A program made the position numbers and the translations under genes. The notes under the pieces are model-generated. The model ran no database searches. It was not told the origin of the DNA and saw only the letters and a program-made list of their open reading frames with translations. Positions 1-8,942 of a stretch of DNA of 63,392 nucleotides are shown piece after piece (within the stretch, counting starts at the first letter, position 1; each line of letters opens with the position of its first letter). Source of the DNA: Afifellaceae bacterium (GTDB taxonomy: Bacteria > Pseudomonadota > Alphaproteobacteria > Rhizobiales > Afifellaceae); assembly GCA_028281235.1 (NCBI GenBank), contig JANQKG010000059.1, positions 1-63,392 on the forward strand, read 5' to 3'.

Positions 1-1181
1 GGCCAGTCGGCGCGGCGCTTCTTGTAGGTGCTGCGCGCCTTCCTCTTCAGTGCCCAGGCCGGTGTCTCCGGACGGACCAGCGGAACCCGCGCCACGAAAC
101 CGGAAAGTTTCAACGCATGCGTCGCGGCTGCCGATTCCAGCGCCTCTTGAAGCACGGCGCCCTCCTCTTCCGTGCCTTCATCGGGCGAAGGCTCCACGGC
201 GGCGAGCGCAACGGTCGGTTCGCAATCGGACGACGCCCTGAAATCAGCGTCCGGACCATCGCCCTGATCAAGCCAATCGCGTGGACAGACCGCGGAGGCT
301 TCAACCCAGGTGGCGGGGTCACTAACCTCGCCTGAGCGATCGATCGGTGCGGAGCGCGTCCTCTCGCGCTCACTTGTCGCAAGCGCGACAACGCTGACAT
401 TGCCGCCCGCGCCGGCTGACTGCCCGAGCCTATCGGCTTCACTCTGCGTGCCCCGCAGCGCGACGGGCCTGTCGAAGATCGGCGATGGCGCAGCGACCTG
501 GGGCGCAGCGACCTGACGCTCCTGCGGCTCAACAGAGCCGGTCATTTTGGGCGGCGTCGGCTGCCGCGAGAACGTGCCGATCGACGCAAAGCCTGGTGCT
601 GCCGTTTGCGGATCTTGCGTTGTCGGCGTGCGGACAAAGGCCAGCGGCTCGAACGCGCCCGGCGCGTCCATCGCGGGCCCATGCGGATCGAGGATGGGCG
701 CCTCCGGCGCTGAAGCGATCGCCTGCGGCTCCTCTTGAACCGGCGCTTCCTGAGCCGCCTGCTCAATTACAGGCTCCTCGACGACACGTTCGTCAGCCGC
801 CTTCGTCGCCGCAATAGGCTCTTCGACGGCCGGCTCTTCGACGATCCGTGCCTCGGCGACAGGTGTCTCAACCACAGGCGCTTCGATAACGGGCTCAGCG
901 CTCAAATCGCGCGCCGCGACTACCTGTGTCGCTCTTTCAGCCGGCGCGGCATCGGGCGCGTCCGCTGTCTCCGGCTGCACCGACGCTGTTCTGACAGGCC
1001 CGGTGAACAGGACATCGCCGGTGGCGATCACCATGATGACGCCGGCAAGGCCCGCAATACCCGCGCTGCGCAGAAGAATTGGCCCGAGTTCGCCCCAGTT
1101 CGGCCATCCCTGCTCGGAACGCCGAAACGCTGCTTCTTCACGGAAAATGTGGGCGCCGCTACGCCGCTTGATACTCAGCAC
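1..1181 (-). CDS. Membrane-anchored Pro/Ala/Glu-rich hypothetical protein, partial (C-terminus beyond left edge)
   Basis: An open frame runs on the minus strand from GTG at 1181 to the left edge without a stop (about 393 codons). An in-frame TGA lies six codons upstream of this GTG, and AGAGG sits just before it, so the start is well bounded although not an ATG. The first 30 residues are basic, then one membrane segment (around residues 36-54, LLRSAGIAGLAGVIMVIATG) is followed by a long low-complexity stretch rich in Pro, Glu, Ala and Val with repeated EEP/EAP units. The visible end (KRKARSTYKKRRADW) is strongly basic. It looks like a type II membrane protein with an extended periplasmic linker; the functional C-terminal domain, if any, is outside the window. 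No family recognised. Confidence 0.6.
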   Translation of the reverse strand, partial: MLSIKRRSGAHIFREEAAFRRSEQGWPNWGELGPILLRSAGIAGLAGVIMVIATGDVLFTGPVRTASVQPETADAPDAAPAERATQVVAARDLSAEPVIEAPVVETPVAEARIVEEPAVEEPIAATKAADERVVEEPVIEQAAQEAPVQEEPQAIASAPEAPILDPHGPAMDAPGAFEPLAFVRTPTTQDPQTAAPGFASIGTFSRQPTPPKMTGSVEPQERQVAAPQVAAPSPIFDRPVALRGTQSEADRLGQSAGAGGNVSVVALATSERERTRSAPIDRSGEVSDPATWVEASAVCPRDWLDQGDGPDADFRASSDCEPTVALAAVEPSPDEGTEEEGAVLQEALESAAATHALKLSGFVARVPLVRPETPAWALKRKARSTYKKRRADW

Positions 1182-1300
1182 GTGAACCTCTGATACTCAG
1201 GCCCGCCAAGATACTTAGCAGAAAGTAAACGGCCCAAGAAAGGCGATCTTGCGGCAATTTGAGGCGCGCGGGGTGGCCCTGAGCCCCGCCGGTCGCGCGG

Positions 1301-1588
1301 TCAGTGCGCCTCCGTTTTGGTGCGCGTAGAGGCGATCGCGTCAAGCGCCATTTCCGACAGGCGCTCCCATTCCTTCAGCGCAAACTTGTGAAGCGCGGAG
1401 GTCTCGCCGCCGCTCTCAAGGCTCTCCTTGAGGAGGTCGAGCTCGGCCAGGAACATTTCGGCGTTGAAGGCCGGCACGTCGCTGACGACGCGCCGCAGAA
1501 GCACGCGCAGGAACTGCCGCTGCATCGTGCCTTGAATAAGCATGATCTCGCCGAGGGCATCGACGTCCGTGGCCTCGCTGCGCGCCAT
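1301..1588 (-). CDS. Small hypothetical alpha-helical protein
   Basis: A 95-residue protein beginning [16 protein letters not shown]. The start at 1588 is preceded by GAAAGGAACTCCCCG, a good ribosome binding site; the frame stays open further upstream to 1714 but without better start signals. The sequence is mostly predicted helix with hydrophobic and acidic patches ([14 protein letters not shown]), no signal peptide and no Cys. No domain recognised. It lies between the membrane-anchored protein downstream and the Uma2-family gene, all on the same strand, but 120-180 bp apart, so a shared operon is uncertain. Confidence 0.6.
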   Translation of the reverse strand: MARSEATDVDALGEIMLIQGTMQRQFLRVLLRRVVSDVPAFNAEMFLAELDLLKESLESGGETSALHKFALKEWERLSEMALDAIASTRTKTEAH

Positions 1589-1765
1589 CGGGGAGTTCCT
1601 TTCACGTCTCGGGTCAGCGCGCATCGGCATATCTCCCGGCCGCCGCGCTCCGTCATAAGACAAAGCCATCGCAGATTTCAGCCCACGGGTCCACGCGGGC
1701 GGTGGTCTCAGCAAGTGTGGGTGCTGGAATCGATTGGTCCGCGGCCGGTCGCCCGCGGCGGGTGT

Positions 1766-2335
1766 TCAGGAATAGTCCTTCAGATTGACCGTGAGGCCGG
1801 CGATCTTCTCCGGCGTCAGCGGCTCACCGGCGTCAACGCGGCCTATATCGGCGAACGCGCCATCCGCGGGACGACAATGGATCGTCGTCTGCAAGGTCTC
1901 AGCGTTGATGACCCACAATTCGGCGATGCCGAACTCCGCATAGAGCTCAGCCTTGCGGCCGAGATCGTAGTCGAGGCTGGAATCGGCAATCTCAATCGCC
2001 AGGAGCAGCGTTTCCGGCGAAAGGTTCTCCAAGCCGCTTGCGGCCGGGTAGAGCACGAAATCGGGCTCGATGAAGGTGTCGTCGGAGAGATAGAAGGTGG
2101 TTTCTTGCGTGACGGCGATGTCCTTCGGCCGATTCTCGATCAACCAGGTGCAAAGCCAGGATTTCAGTCGTTCGTGGCGGATTCCCTTGGGCGACATGGG
2201 CACGATCTCCCCGCCGATCAGCTCAAAGCGCTCCTCGCGCCCGAGCACGCCCATCTCCACCATCCGGATCACGTCCTTGACGGTGAAGGCGCGGCGTTCC
2301 AGGCCCTCAGCGGCGTGGGTCAGCGGCACGTTCAT
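1766..2335 (-). CDS. Uma2 family protein (DUF820, PD-(D/E)XK nuclease fold)
   Basis: 189 residues with the Uma2/DUF820 pattern: an N-terminal segment ([20 protein letters not shown]) ending in the [15 protein letters not shown] motif, then [15 protein letters not shown] near residue 90 and [16 protein letters not shown] near residues 113-128. The E-P-D...E-x-A and trailing Lys correspond to the PD-(D/E)XK active site of the family. Members are widespread and multicopy in cyanobacteria and some proteobacteria; their biological role is unknown, and nuclease activity is inferred from fold. Single copy here, downstream of rpoD on the same strand, about 50 bp from its stop. Confidence 0.85.
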   Translation of the reverse strand: MNVPLTHAAEGLERRAFTVKDVIRMVEMGVLGREERFELIGGEIVPMSPKGIRHERLKSWLCTWLIENRPKDIAVTQETTFYLSDDTFIEPDFVLYPAASGLENLSPETLLLAIEIADSSLDYDLGRKAELYAEFGIAELWVINAETLQTTIHCRPADGAFADIGRVDAGEPLTPEKIAGLTVNLKDYS

Positions 2336-2388
2336 GCGGTCAGTCTAGCAGAAGAGCGGCGGCGAGAATATCGGCCGGCGCTCTGGGA

Positions 2389-4512
2389 TCAGCTATCTAA
2401 AAAGCTCCGGAGCTTCCGGCTTCGGCTCGGGTGCTTGAGCTTACGCAAAGCCTTCGCCTCAATCTGGCGGATGCGTTCGCGCGTCACGGAGAATTGCTGG
2501 CCGACCTCTTCCAGCGTGTGGTCGGTGTTCATGCCGATGCCGAAGCGCATCCTGAGCACACGCTCCTCGCGCGGCGTGAGCGAGGCAAGCACGCGCGTCG
2601 TGGTCTCGCGCAGGTTCGACTGGATCGCCGCGTCGATCGGCAGGACGGCGTTCTTGTCCTCGATGAAATCGCCGAGATGGGAATCCTCCTCGTCGCCGAT
2701 TGGCGTCTCCAGGCTGATCGGCTCCTTGGCGATCTTCAGGACCTTGCGCACCTTCTCCAGCGGCATCTGCAGCTTCTCCGCCAGCTCCTCCGGCGTCGGC
2801 TCGCGGCCGATCTCGTGCAGCATCTGGCGTGAGGTGCGGACGATCTTGTTGATCGTCTCGATCATGTGGACCGGAATGCGGATGGTGCGCGCCTGGTCGG
2901 CGATGGAGCGGGTGATGGCCTGGCGAATCCACCACGTGGCATAGGTGGAGAATTTGTAGCCGCGGCGATACTCGAACTTATCGACCGCCTTCATCAGGCC
3001 GATATTGCCTTCCTGGATCAGGTCGAGGAATTGCAGGCCGCGATTGGTGTATTTCTTGGCGATGGAGATCACCAGGCGAAGATTCGCCTCAACCATCTCC
3101 TTCTTGGCCTGCCGCGCTTCGCGCTCGCCCTTCTGTACCTTGTGAACGATCTCGCGGAATTCTTGGATCTGCAGACCGGTCTCGGCGGCAAGGTGACGAA
3201 TCTCGCTGCGAATCTTGGAGATGCTCTCCTTTTCCTTCTGGCAGAAGGGCTTCCAACCCTTTCCGGTCAGGCGGGAGACGCGACGCGTCCAGTACTGATC
3301 AAGCTCGTGACCGCGATAGCGCTCGATGAAGTCGGCGCGCTTCACGCCGTGACTCTCCGCCAGTCGCACAAGCTTGCCGTCGAAGGAGATCAGGCGCTTG
3401 TTGATGTCGTAGAGCTGCTCCACGAGCGAATCGATGCGCGCCTGGTTGAGCGACAGCGACTTCACGTCGGTGACGATCTCATCGGTGAGCTTGCGGTAGC
3501 GGCGCTCCTGCGCCGGGGTCAGAGCGTGCGCCTTGGAGCTGCCGCCGACGAGGGCGTCCTGCAGCTTCCTGAGCTTCTTATAATCGCTGGCGATGCGGTC
3601 GAAGGTCTCAAGCACGGCGGGCTTGATCTCCGCCTCCATCGCGGCGAGCGACAAATTGTTCTCGTAATCGTCGTCATCGTCGCCGTCGGCATCCGACGAT
3701 TGCTGCTCTTCACCCTCGCCTTCGCCGCCGTCGGCTCCCGCCTGCGGCTTCTCCGTCTTGGCGTGGCCGTTCTCAGCCGGCGCGGGCGAACCGGCGGACG
3801 CGCCATCGGCTCCGGGCTGTGACGGCTGCTGGGACGGCTGCTGAGACGTATCTGGCGCCTTGGCGTCCGGGCCGGCATAGGTCGCCTCAAGGTCGATGAT
3901 GTCGCGCAGGAGCACACGCCCGGCGTTCAACTCGTCGCGCCAGATGATGATGGCCTGGAAGGTCAGCGGGTTTTCGCACAGGCCCGCGATCATCGCCTCG
4001 CGGCCCGCCTCAATGCGCTTGGCGATGGCGATCTCGCCCTCGCGGGAGAGCAGCTCGACGGAGCCCATCTCGCGCAGATACATGCGCACGGGATCGTCGG
4101 TGCGGTCGGCCGGCTCGCGGCCCTTGGTCTTCTTGGCGACGGCGGTCGTGCCGGCCTGCACGAGTTCGCGGCCGTCAGCCTCCTCACTCTCCTCTTCCCC
4201 GGAATCGGAATCGTCCTGATCGTCCGACTCCACGACATTGATGCCCATGTCGGAGAGCATCGCCATCGTGTCCTCGATCTGCTCCGACGTGACCTCCTCC
4301 GACGGCAGAACGGAGTTCAGCTCGTCCACGGTGACGAAGCCGCGCTTCTTCGCCTCCTTGATCATCCGCTTGACGGCGGCGTCGGAGAGATCGAGCAGCG
4401 GCCCGTCGGGGGGCGCCGCCTCCGGCGCCTTGTCCTTCTTTCTCGCCGTGCTGGCTCTACTGGCCTTAGTGGCTCTGCTTGCCGTGCTTGCCGTCTGCGC
4501 TGTGGTCGCCAT
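2389..4512 (-). CDS. rpoD: RNA polymerase primary sigma factor RpoD (sigma-70)
   Basis: 707 residues, the length normal for alphaproteobacterial RpoD. An Ala/Ser/Lys-rich N-terminus leads into region 1.1 ([20 protein letters not shown]), then region 1.2 ([20 protein letters not shown]). A long acidic non-conserved insertion with QQPSQQPS repeats and a DGDDDDDYE run occupies roughly residues 215-285. Region 2 starts near residue 475 ([20 protein letters not shown]) and includes [20 protein letters not shown] for -10 recognition and melting. The region 4 helix-turn-helix ([20 protein letters not shown]) ends the protein. It directs housekeeping transcription. It follows dnaG on the same strand with a 155-bp gap, the conserved macromolecular synthesis arrangement without rpsU. 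Confidence 0.97.
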   Translation of the reverse strand: MATTAQTASTASRATKASRASTARKKDKAPEAAPPDGPLLDLSDAAVKRMIKEAKKRGFVTVDELNSVLPSEEVTSEQIEDTMAMLSDMGINVVESDDQDDSDSGEEESEEADGRELVQAGTTAVAKKTKGREPADRTDDPVRMYLREMGSVELLSREGEIAIAKRIEAGREAMIAGLCENPLTFQAIIIWRDELNAGRVLLRDIIDLEATYAGPDAKAPDTSQQPSQQPSQPGADGASAGSPAPAENGHAKTEKPQAGADGGEGEGEEQQSSDADGDDDDDYENNLSLAAMEAEIKPAVLETFDRIASDYKKLRKLQDALVGGSSKAHALTPAQERRYRKLTDEIVTDVKSLSLNQARIDSLVEQLYDINKRLISFDGKLVRLAESHGVKRADFIERYRGHELDQYWTRRVSRLTGKGWKPFCQKEKESISKIRSEIRHLAAETGLQIQEFREIVHKVQKGEREARQAKKEMVEANLRLVISIAKKYTNRGLQFLDLIQEGNIGLMKAVDKFEYRRGYKFSTYATWWIRQAITRSIADQARTIRIPVHMIETINKIVRTSRQMLHEIGREPTPEELAEKLQMPLEKVRKVLKIAKEPISLETPIGDEEDSHLGDFIEDKNAVLPIDAAIQSNLRETTTRVLASLTPREERVLRMRFGIGMNTDHTLEEVGQQFSVTRERIRQIEAKALRKLKHPSRSRKLRSFLDS

Positions 4513-4667
4513 GGTGCTCTTGTCTCGACAGGCCCGAAACGATCGAAGCCGTCTGTTCGGAAGGAAGCCGGGTTTTTAAGGCCTGCGTTGTAAAGGCCGC
4601 CTTAACCACGCCCCTTCGTGCCTCGCCCACCGCAGCACTTAAACGCCGGTCTGCTCACCACTCGGCG

Positions 4668-6593
4668 CTAGTGCTGCTTAAACGGATGCACAATCGCCGC
4701 CTCCGTCTCCTCCACCCGATCGGGACGAAGATGGCGCTGATCCTGCTCCTGAATGTCTCTCAGGCGGCTCAAATGGATTTCGCTCGCCTCTTGGCCGAGC
4801 GCTGCGGCAACCGCCTGCCGTTCGATAGATAACGTTCCGGCGCGCAGACGCAAGTGGGCCGCATCGTCCCAAACGGCTGCGGCATGGGCCGCTTCCACCT
4901 CACTCAGCACCCCCAGCCCGGCATTTTGGAGCTTCTGCAGCACGGCGGCCAAGGCTGGCCCATGGCCGTCGCGCTCCAGGCCGGCGTGCAAATCGGCGGC
5001 GCTGATCCCCGGCGCTTCGGCCAGCCGCGCCGCCAGAGCCGCCGCCAGCTCGGTCAAAGCGCCGCCGGAAAAGCGTGTTTCAGCAAGCACTTCCAGCCGT
5101 TCCGCCGCGATCTCCGGATGCAGCGCCAATAGGCCCAGAAGGGTGGCATCGCTCAGACTTGGCGCCGCGCCACGGCCGCCATCGCGGACGAGCGGATGCG
5201 CCAGAAGGCTTGCCGAGGGACCGGCGGGCGGAGATTGCCCGGGCGCGAAGCGCTGCCGTGGCCCGGGTCGGCGGCCTTCCGCCGGCAGGCGGCGCGGCGC
5301 GCGCCGCGCTCCGCCGAAATGCTGCTCAAGCCGTTCGCGCAGGGTCATCTCGTAATGGCGCCGCACATCGGCATGGCCAATCGTGCTCACGGCGGTGCGG
5401 ATTGTCCGCTCGAAAGCGGCACGCCGCTCCGGCGTCGTCAGGTCGAGGCCGTAGCCGGCGCTCATCCACAGGATGTCGATGAGCGGCTTCGCTGCCCCCA
5501 GCACACGGCGGAAAGCTTCCGGCCCCTCGCGGCGAATCAGATCATCGGGGTCTTCCCCGCCGGGCAGAAGCGCGAACCGGACGCTCTTGCCGGGCTGAAG
5601 GTGCGGCAGCGCCAAATCCGCCACGCGAAACGCCGCCTTCAGTCCCGCTTCGTCGCCGTCGAAGCACAGAACCGGCTCGTCCGCCATCTGCCACATTAGG
5701 CGGAGCTGATCCTCTGTCAGCGCCGTGCCCAGCGGCGCGACCGTTGCCTCGAAGCCGGCGGACACGCAGGCGATGACGTCAGTGTAGCCCTCCACCGCCA
5801 CGACATGCCCGCCGCGGCGTGAGGCGCCGCGCGCGGCCTGGCCGTTGAAGAGCACGCGACTCTTGTGAAAGAGCGGCGTCTCCGGCGAGTTCAGATATTT
5901 CGCCTGGGCCTCCGGCGACAATGCCCGACCACCGAAGGCGATGACCCGCCCGCGGAAATCGGTGATCGGGAACATCACCCGGTCGCGGAAGCGATCGAAG
6001 GGGACGGCGATGTCATCGCCGGAAATCAGAAGGCCCACCTCGATCATCTGCTCCGGCAGGACGTTGGCGCTGGCGAGGCTTTCGCGCAGCGCGTTGCGGC
6101 CGGGCGGTGCGTAGCCGATGCGGAAGCGCGTCTGCATGTCCGCTGATATGCCGCGTTCGCGGAGATAGGCGCGCGCCTTGCCGCCTTCCGGCCCATGCAG
6201 CGCCTCCTCAAAGAAGCGCGCGGCCTTCTCCATCACCTCGTGCAGGCTGGCGCGCTCTGCCTCGCGCTTCTCCGCCTGCGGATCGCGCGCTGGCAACGGC
6301 AAGCCAGCCTCCTCGGCAAGCTGCGCCACGGCTTCCGGGAAGCTCAAACCGTCCAGTTCGGAGAGGAACGTGAAATGATCGCCCGACGCGCCGCAGCCGA
6401 AGCAATGGTAACGGCCGCGCCGATTGTCGGCGTGGAAGGACGGCGTCTTCTCGCCATGGAACGGGCAGCAGGCCCAGTAATCCCCGCGGCCCGGATTGGA
6501 CTTGCGCTTGTCCCAGGTGACACGCCGCCCAACCACATCCGTGATCGGGATGCGGGCGCGGATGTCGTCGAGAAAGGACGGAGGGAAGCGCAT
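4668..6593 (-). CDS. dnaG: DNA primase DnaG
   Basis: 641 residues from the ATG at 6593 (MRFPPSFLDDIRARIP), the start typical of related primases; an ATG four codons upstream (6605) is also in frame and neither has a clear Shine-Dalgarno. The zinc-binding domain shows CPFHGEKTPSF and CFGCGASG (Cys43, His46, Cys64, Cys67). The core contains the RNA polymerase motif (GYAPPGRNAL, FRDRVMFPITDFRGRVIAFG) and the TOPRIM signature (VVAVEGYTDVIA, then VLCFDGDEAGLKAA). The C-terminal third is the variable DnaB-interacting region. It makes RNA primers for replication and sits upstream of rpoD. Confidence 0.95.
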   Translation of the reverse strand: MRFPPSFLDDIRARIPITDVVGRRVTWDKRKSNPGRGDYWACCPFHGEKTPSFHADNRRGRYHCFGCGASGDHFTFLSELDGLSFPEAVAQLAEEAGLPLPARDPQAEKREAERASLHEVMEKAARFFEEALHGPEGGKARAYLRERGISADMQTRFRIGYAPPGRNALRESLASANVLPEQMIEVGLLISGDDIAVPFDRFRDRVMFPITDFRGRVIAFGGRALSPEAQAKYLNSPETPLFHKSRVLFNGQAARGASRRGGHVVAVEGYTDVIACVSAGFEATVAPLGTALTEDQLRLMWQMADEPVLCFDGDEAGLKAAFRVADLALPHLQPGKSVRFALLPGGEDPDDLIRREGPEAFRRVLGAAKPLIDILWMSAGYGLDLTTPERRAAFERTIRTAVSTIGHADVRRHYEMTLRERLEQHFGGARRAPRRLPAEGRRPGPRQRFAPGQSPPAGPSASLLAHPLVRDGGRGAAPSLSDATLLGLLALHPEIAAERLEVLAETRFSGGALTELAAALAARLAEAPGISAADLHAGLERDGHGPALAAVLQKLQNAGLGVLSEVEAAHAAAVWDDAAHLRLRAGTLSIERQAVAAALGQEASEIHLSRLRDIQEQDQRHLRPDRVEETEAAIVHPFKQH

Positions 6594-6696
6594 CTTGCCA
6601 TGCATTTAGCAAAGTGATTCGGGCGCAGACAGCGACTGTAACGACCATGCGTGTGACCATGCCCGCTAATCACAGGTGGGTCACACCGGTCTGCAG

Positions 6697-6710
6697 ACCA
6701 ACCGGTCGGT
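6697..6710. promoter_or_regulatory. TetR-type operator-like palindrome, distal site
   Basis: ACCAACCGGTCGGT is a near-perfect palindrome around ACCGGT. It matches the ACCGACCGGTCGGT type of operator bound by many TetR/AcrR-family repressors. It lies between divergent dnaG and the tetR-family gene, about 105 bp upstream of the dnaG start and 134 bp upstream of the regulator start. Two further copies lie at 6806-6830. Binding is inferred. Confidence 0.5.
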
Positions 6711-6805
6711 CCGCCAATAGCGCCGACAGTTCCGTGTCATACCCGAGGGCCGGAGCTTCGTGCCGATGCGAGCGTTCGCCTCTAACCTCCTGTTGCACTT
6801 TGTTA

Positions 6806-6830
6806 ACCAACCGGTAACCGACCGGACGGT
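6806..6830. promoter_or_regulatory. Two overlapping TetR-type operator-like palindromes upstream of the regulator gene
   Basis: ACCAACCGGTAACC (6806-6819) and ACCGACCGGACGGT (6817-6830) overlap by three bases and end 13 bp before the ATG of the TetR-family gene. Together with the site at 6697-6710 they form three variants of ACCRACCGGTYGGT, which argues for autoregulation of the downstream gene rather than chance. No convincing -35/-10 pair could be placed by eye. Confidence 0.55.
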
Positions 6831-6843
6831 ATGGTCGCTTCCC

Positions 6844-7476
6844 ATGGCGACCAAGGGCGAGCGCACGCGCGAAAAAATGCTGGCGACGGCGGAAACGCTG
6901 GTGCTTTCCAAGGGCTTTGCTGCCACCTCGCTTGACGAGATTCTCCGCGCCACCGGCTCGACCAAGGGCGCATTCTTCCACCATTTCAAAGGCAAAGCCG
7001 ATCTCGCTCAGGCTCTGGTGGAGCGCTACCGCCGCAACCACGCCAAGCTCTTTGAGCGCCTGGTGGCCGAAGCGGAGGCCAAACACGCCGACCCGCTCGA
7101 TGCCACCATGCACCTCCTCAAGCGCTTCGAGGCGCTGATCGAAGCGCAGTCAAAGCCGCTTCCGGGCTGCGTCTTTGCCGCGGCAACGCATGAGGGCGGG
7201 CAGTTCGACACGACGCTCCGCGACCGCATCGCCGACAGCCTACGGCGTTGGGCTGCACTCTATGAGGGCAAGTTCGACGCTGTGCTCTCGCGGTACGAAC
7301 CGAGCCTTCCTATTGCCGCCAAGGAGTTGGCGGAAATGATTGTGGCGATCATTGAAGGCGGGCTCATCCTGTCGCGCAGCTATGGCGACGCGCATCTGGT
7401 GGCGCGTCAGTCGCGGCAGTTCCGCAATTATCTGGCGCTGCTCTTTGCCGACCGCCAGCCGCGAATCGCGGCTTAG
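6844..7476 (+). CDS. TetR/AcrR family transcriptional regulator
   Basis: 210 residues from ATG 6844 (MATKGERTREKMLATAETLV). The N-terminal helix-turn-helix is clear: TREKMLATAETLVLSKGFAA, then TSLDEILRATGSTKGAFFHH and FKGKADLAQAL. The C-terminal ligand-binding half contains CVFAAATHEGG and a helical tail, close to the TetR_C group found with YcdC-like regulators. The operator-like palindromes directly upstream suggest it represses itself; no structural gene is adjacent in the same operon (carA starts 148 bp later and is a housekeeping gene), so its other targets are unknown. Confidence 0.9.
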   Translation: MATKGERTREKMLATAETLVLSKGFAATSLDEILRATGSTKGAFFHHFKGKADLAQALVERYRRNHAKLFERLVAEAEAKHADPLDATMHLLKRFEALIEAQSKPLPGCVFAAATHEGGQFDTTLRDRIADSLRRWAALYEGKFDAVLSRYEPSLPIAAKELAEMIVAIIEGGLILSRSYGDAHLVARQSRQFRNYLALLFADRQPRIAA

Positions 7477-7624
7477 GGCCAGTCACCGACGGCAAGGGTG
7501 CGGCGTCTCCGTCGCATTGACCGCCGCTGACGCGGCAATTACCTCAGCCCTGCCCGGCCCACGTTGCCCAAATCCTGCAAAATGCCGAGACGGCCGATAT
7601 CGGTCGCCTCGTTGAGGAGTGCCC

Positions 7625-8806
7625 ATGACCACGCCCCCTTGGAGCGAACCGAAGGCAACGGCATTGCTTGTGCTGGCCGACGGCACAATCGTGGAAGGCT
7701 CCGGCGCGGGCGCTATCGGAAAAGCCGCCGGCGAGGTCTGCTTCAACACGGCGATGACCGGCTACCAGGAGATCCTGACCGACCCGTCCTATGCCGGCCA
7801 GATCGTCACCTTCACCTTCCCGCATATCGGCAATGTCGGCGCCAACGACGACGACATTGAGACGCTGAATGCCGCTGGCTCAGCGGCTTGCGGCTGTGTG
7901 CTCAAAGCCGACATCAGCGAGCCGGCCAACTGGCGCGCGGCGCGGAACTTTGACGAATGGCTGAAGGCGCGCGGCATCGTCGGCATCTCCGGCGTCGACA
8001 CGCGGGCACTGACGGCACGCATCCGGGAGCAAGGGATGCTGAACGGAATCATCGTCCACGATCCCGATGGCGCGTTCGACATCGCGGCGCTCAAGGCAGA
8101 GGCCGCAGCGCTTCCCGACATGGCGGGGCTTGACCTGGTGCCCACAGTCACGAGCGCACAATCTTCCACGTGGGACGAGACGACCTGGCATTTGGAGCGG
8201 GGCTATGGCCAGCGCGACAGCACGCCGGCCTTTCGCGTCGTCGCCCTCGATTATGGCGTGAAGCGCAACATCCTCAGGCTGCTCGCCGATCAGGGCTGCG
8301 AGGTGACGGTACTGCCGGCAACGGCGAGCGCGGACGACGTGTTGTCGCAGAAGCCCGACGGCGTGTTCCTGTCCAACGGGCCGGGCGACCCGGCGGCGAC
8401 CGGCCGCGCGTCGCTGCCGACCATCAAGGCGGTGGTGGACTCAGGCGTGCCGACCTTCGGCATCTGCCTCGGCCACCAGATGCTCGGCCTCGCCATCGGC
8501 GGCAAGACCACCAAGATGCGGCAGGGCCATCACGGCGCGAACCATCCGGTGAAGGACCACACGACCGGCAAGGTGGAGATCGTCTCCATGAACCACGGCT
8601 TCGCGCTCGACCGCGACAGCCTGCCGGGCAATGTCGAGGAGACGCATGTCTCGCTCTTCGATGGCTCCAATTGCGGCATCCGCCTAACCGACAAACCGGT
8701 CTTCTCCGTGCAATATCACCCGGAAGCCTCACCCGGCCCGCAGGACAGCCATTATCTGTTCAAGCGGTTCGTCGGGCTGATGGAAGAGCAGAAGGCGGCC
8801 GGCTGA
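7625..8806 (+). CDS. carA: Carbamoyl-phosphate synthase small subunit (glutaminase) CarA
   Basis: 393 residues. ATG 7625 (MTTPPWSEPKATALL) has GAGGAG five bases upstream; a GTG at 7619 overlaps that site and is rejected. The N-terminal half carries the CarA domain (FNTAMTGYQEILTDPSYAGQ, ending ISGVDTRALTARIREQG). The C-terminal class I glutamine amidotransferase has the nucleophile in FGICLGHQMLGLAIGG and the His-Glu pair in QYHPEASPGPQDS. It releases ammonia from glutamine for the large subunit, feeding arginine and pyrimidine synthesis. carB lies 6.4 kb downstream on the same strand, separated by unrelated genes. Confidence 0.97.
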   Translation: MTTPPWSEPKATALLVLADGTIVEGSGAGAIGKAAGEVCFNTAMTGYQEILTDPSYAGQIVTFTFPHIGNVGANDDDIETLNAAGSAACGCVLKADISEPANWRAARNFDEWLKARGIVGISGVDTRALTARIREQGMLNGIIVHDPDGAFDIAALKAEAAALPDMAGLDLVPTVTSAQSSTWDETTWHLERGYGQRDSTPAFRVVALDYGVKRNILRLLADQGCEVTVLPATASADDVLSQKPDGVFLSNGPGDPAATGRASLPTIKAVVDSGVPTFGICLGHQMLGLAIGGKTTKMRQGHHGANHPVKDHTTGKVEIVSMNHGFALDRDSLPGNVEETHVSLFDGSNCGIRLTDKPVFSVQYHPEASPGPQDSHYLFKRFVGLMEEQKAAG

Positions 8807-8942
8807 CCCCTGAGACGGGTGAAATTTGCGCCGTATGCGGCCGACCTCGGCCCCATCCCACATGACTCCGTCACAGAACGCTGCCAGAATGTGAAAACGC
8901 ACTTATTGCGCTTTCGTTGAGGCCTGTTCTGGGAGACACGTC

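Noticed and set aside
1304-2944. Long plus-strand open frame of 546 codons
   Set aside because: It runs antisense through the small protein, Uma2 and rpoD genes, has no recognisable domain and an Arg/His/Leu composition typical of GC-rich antisense frames.
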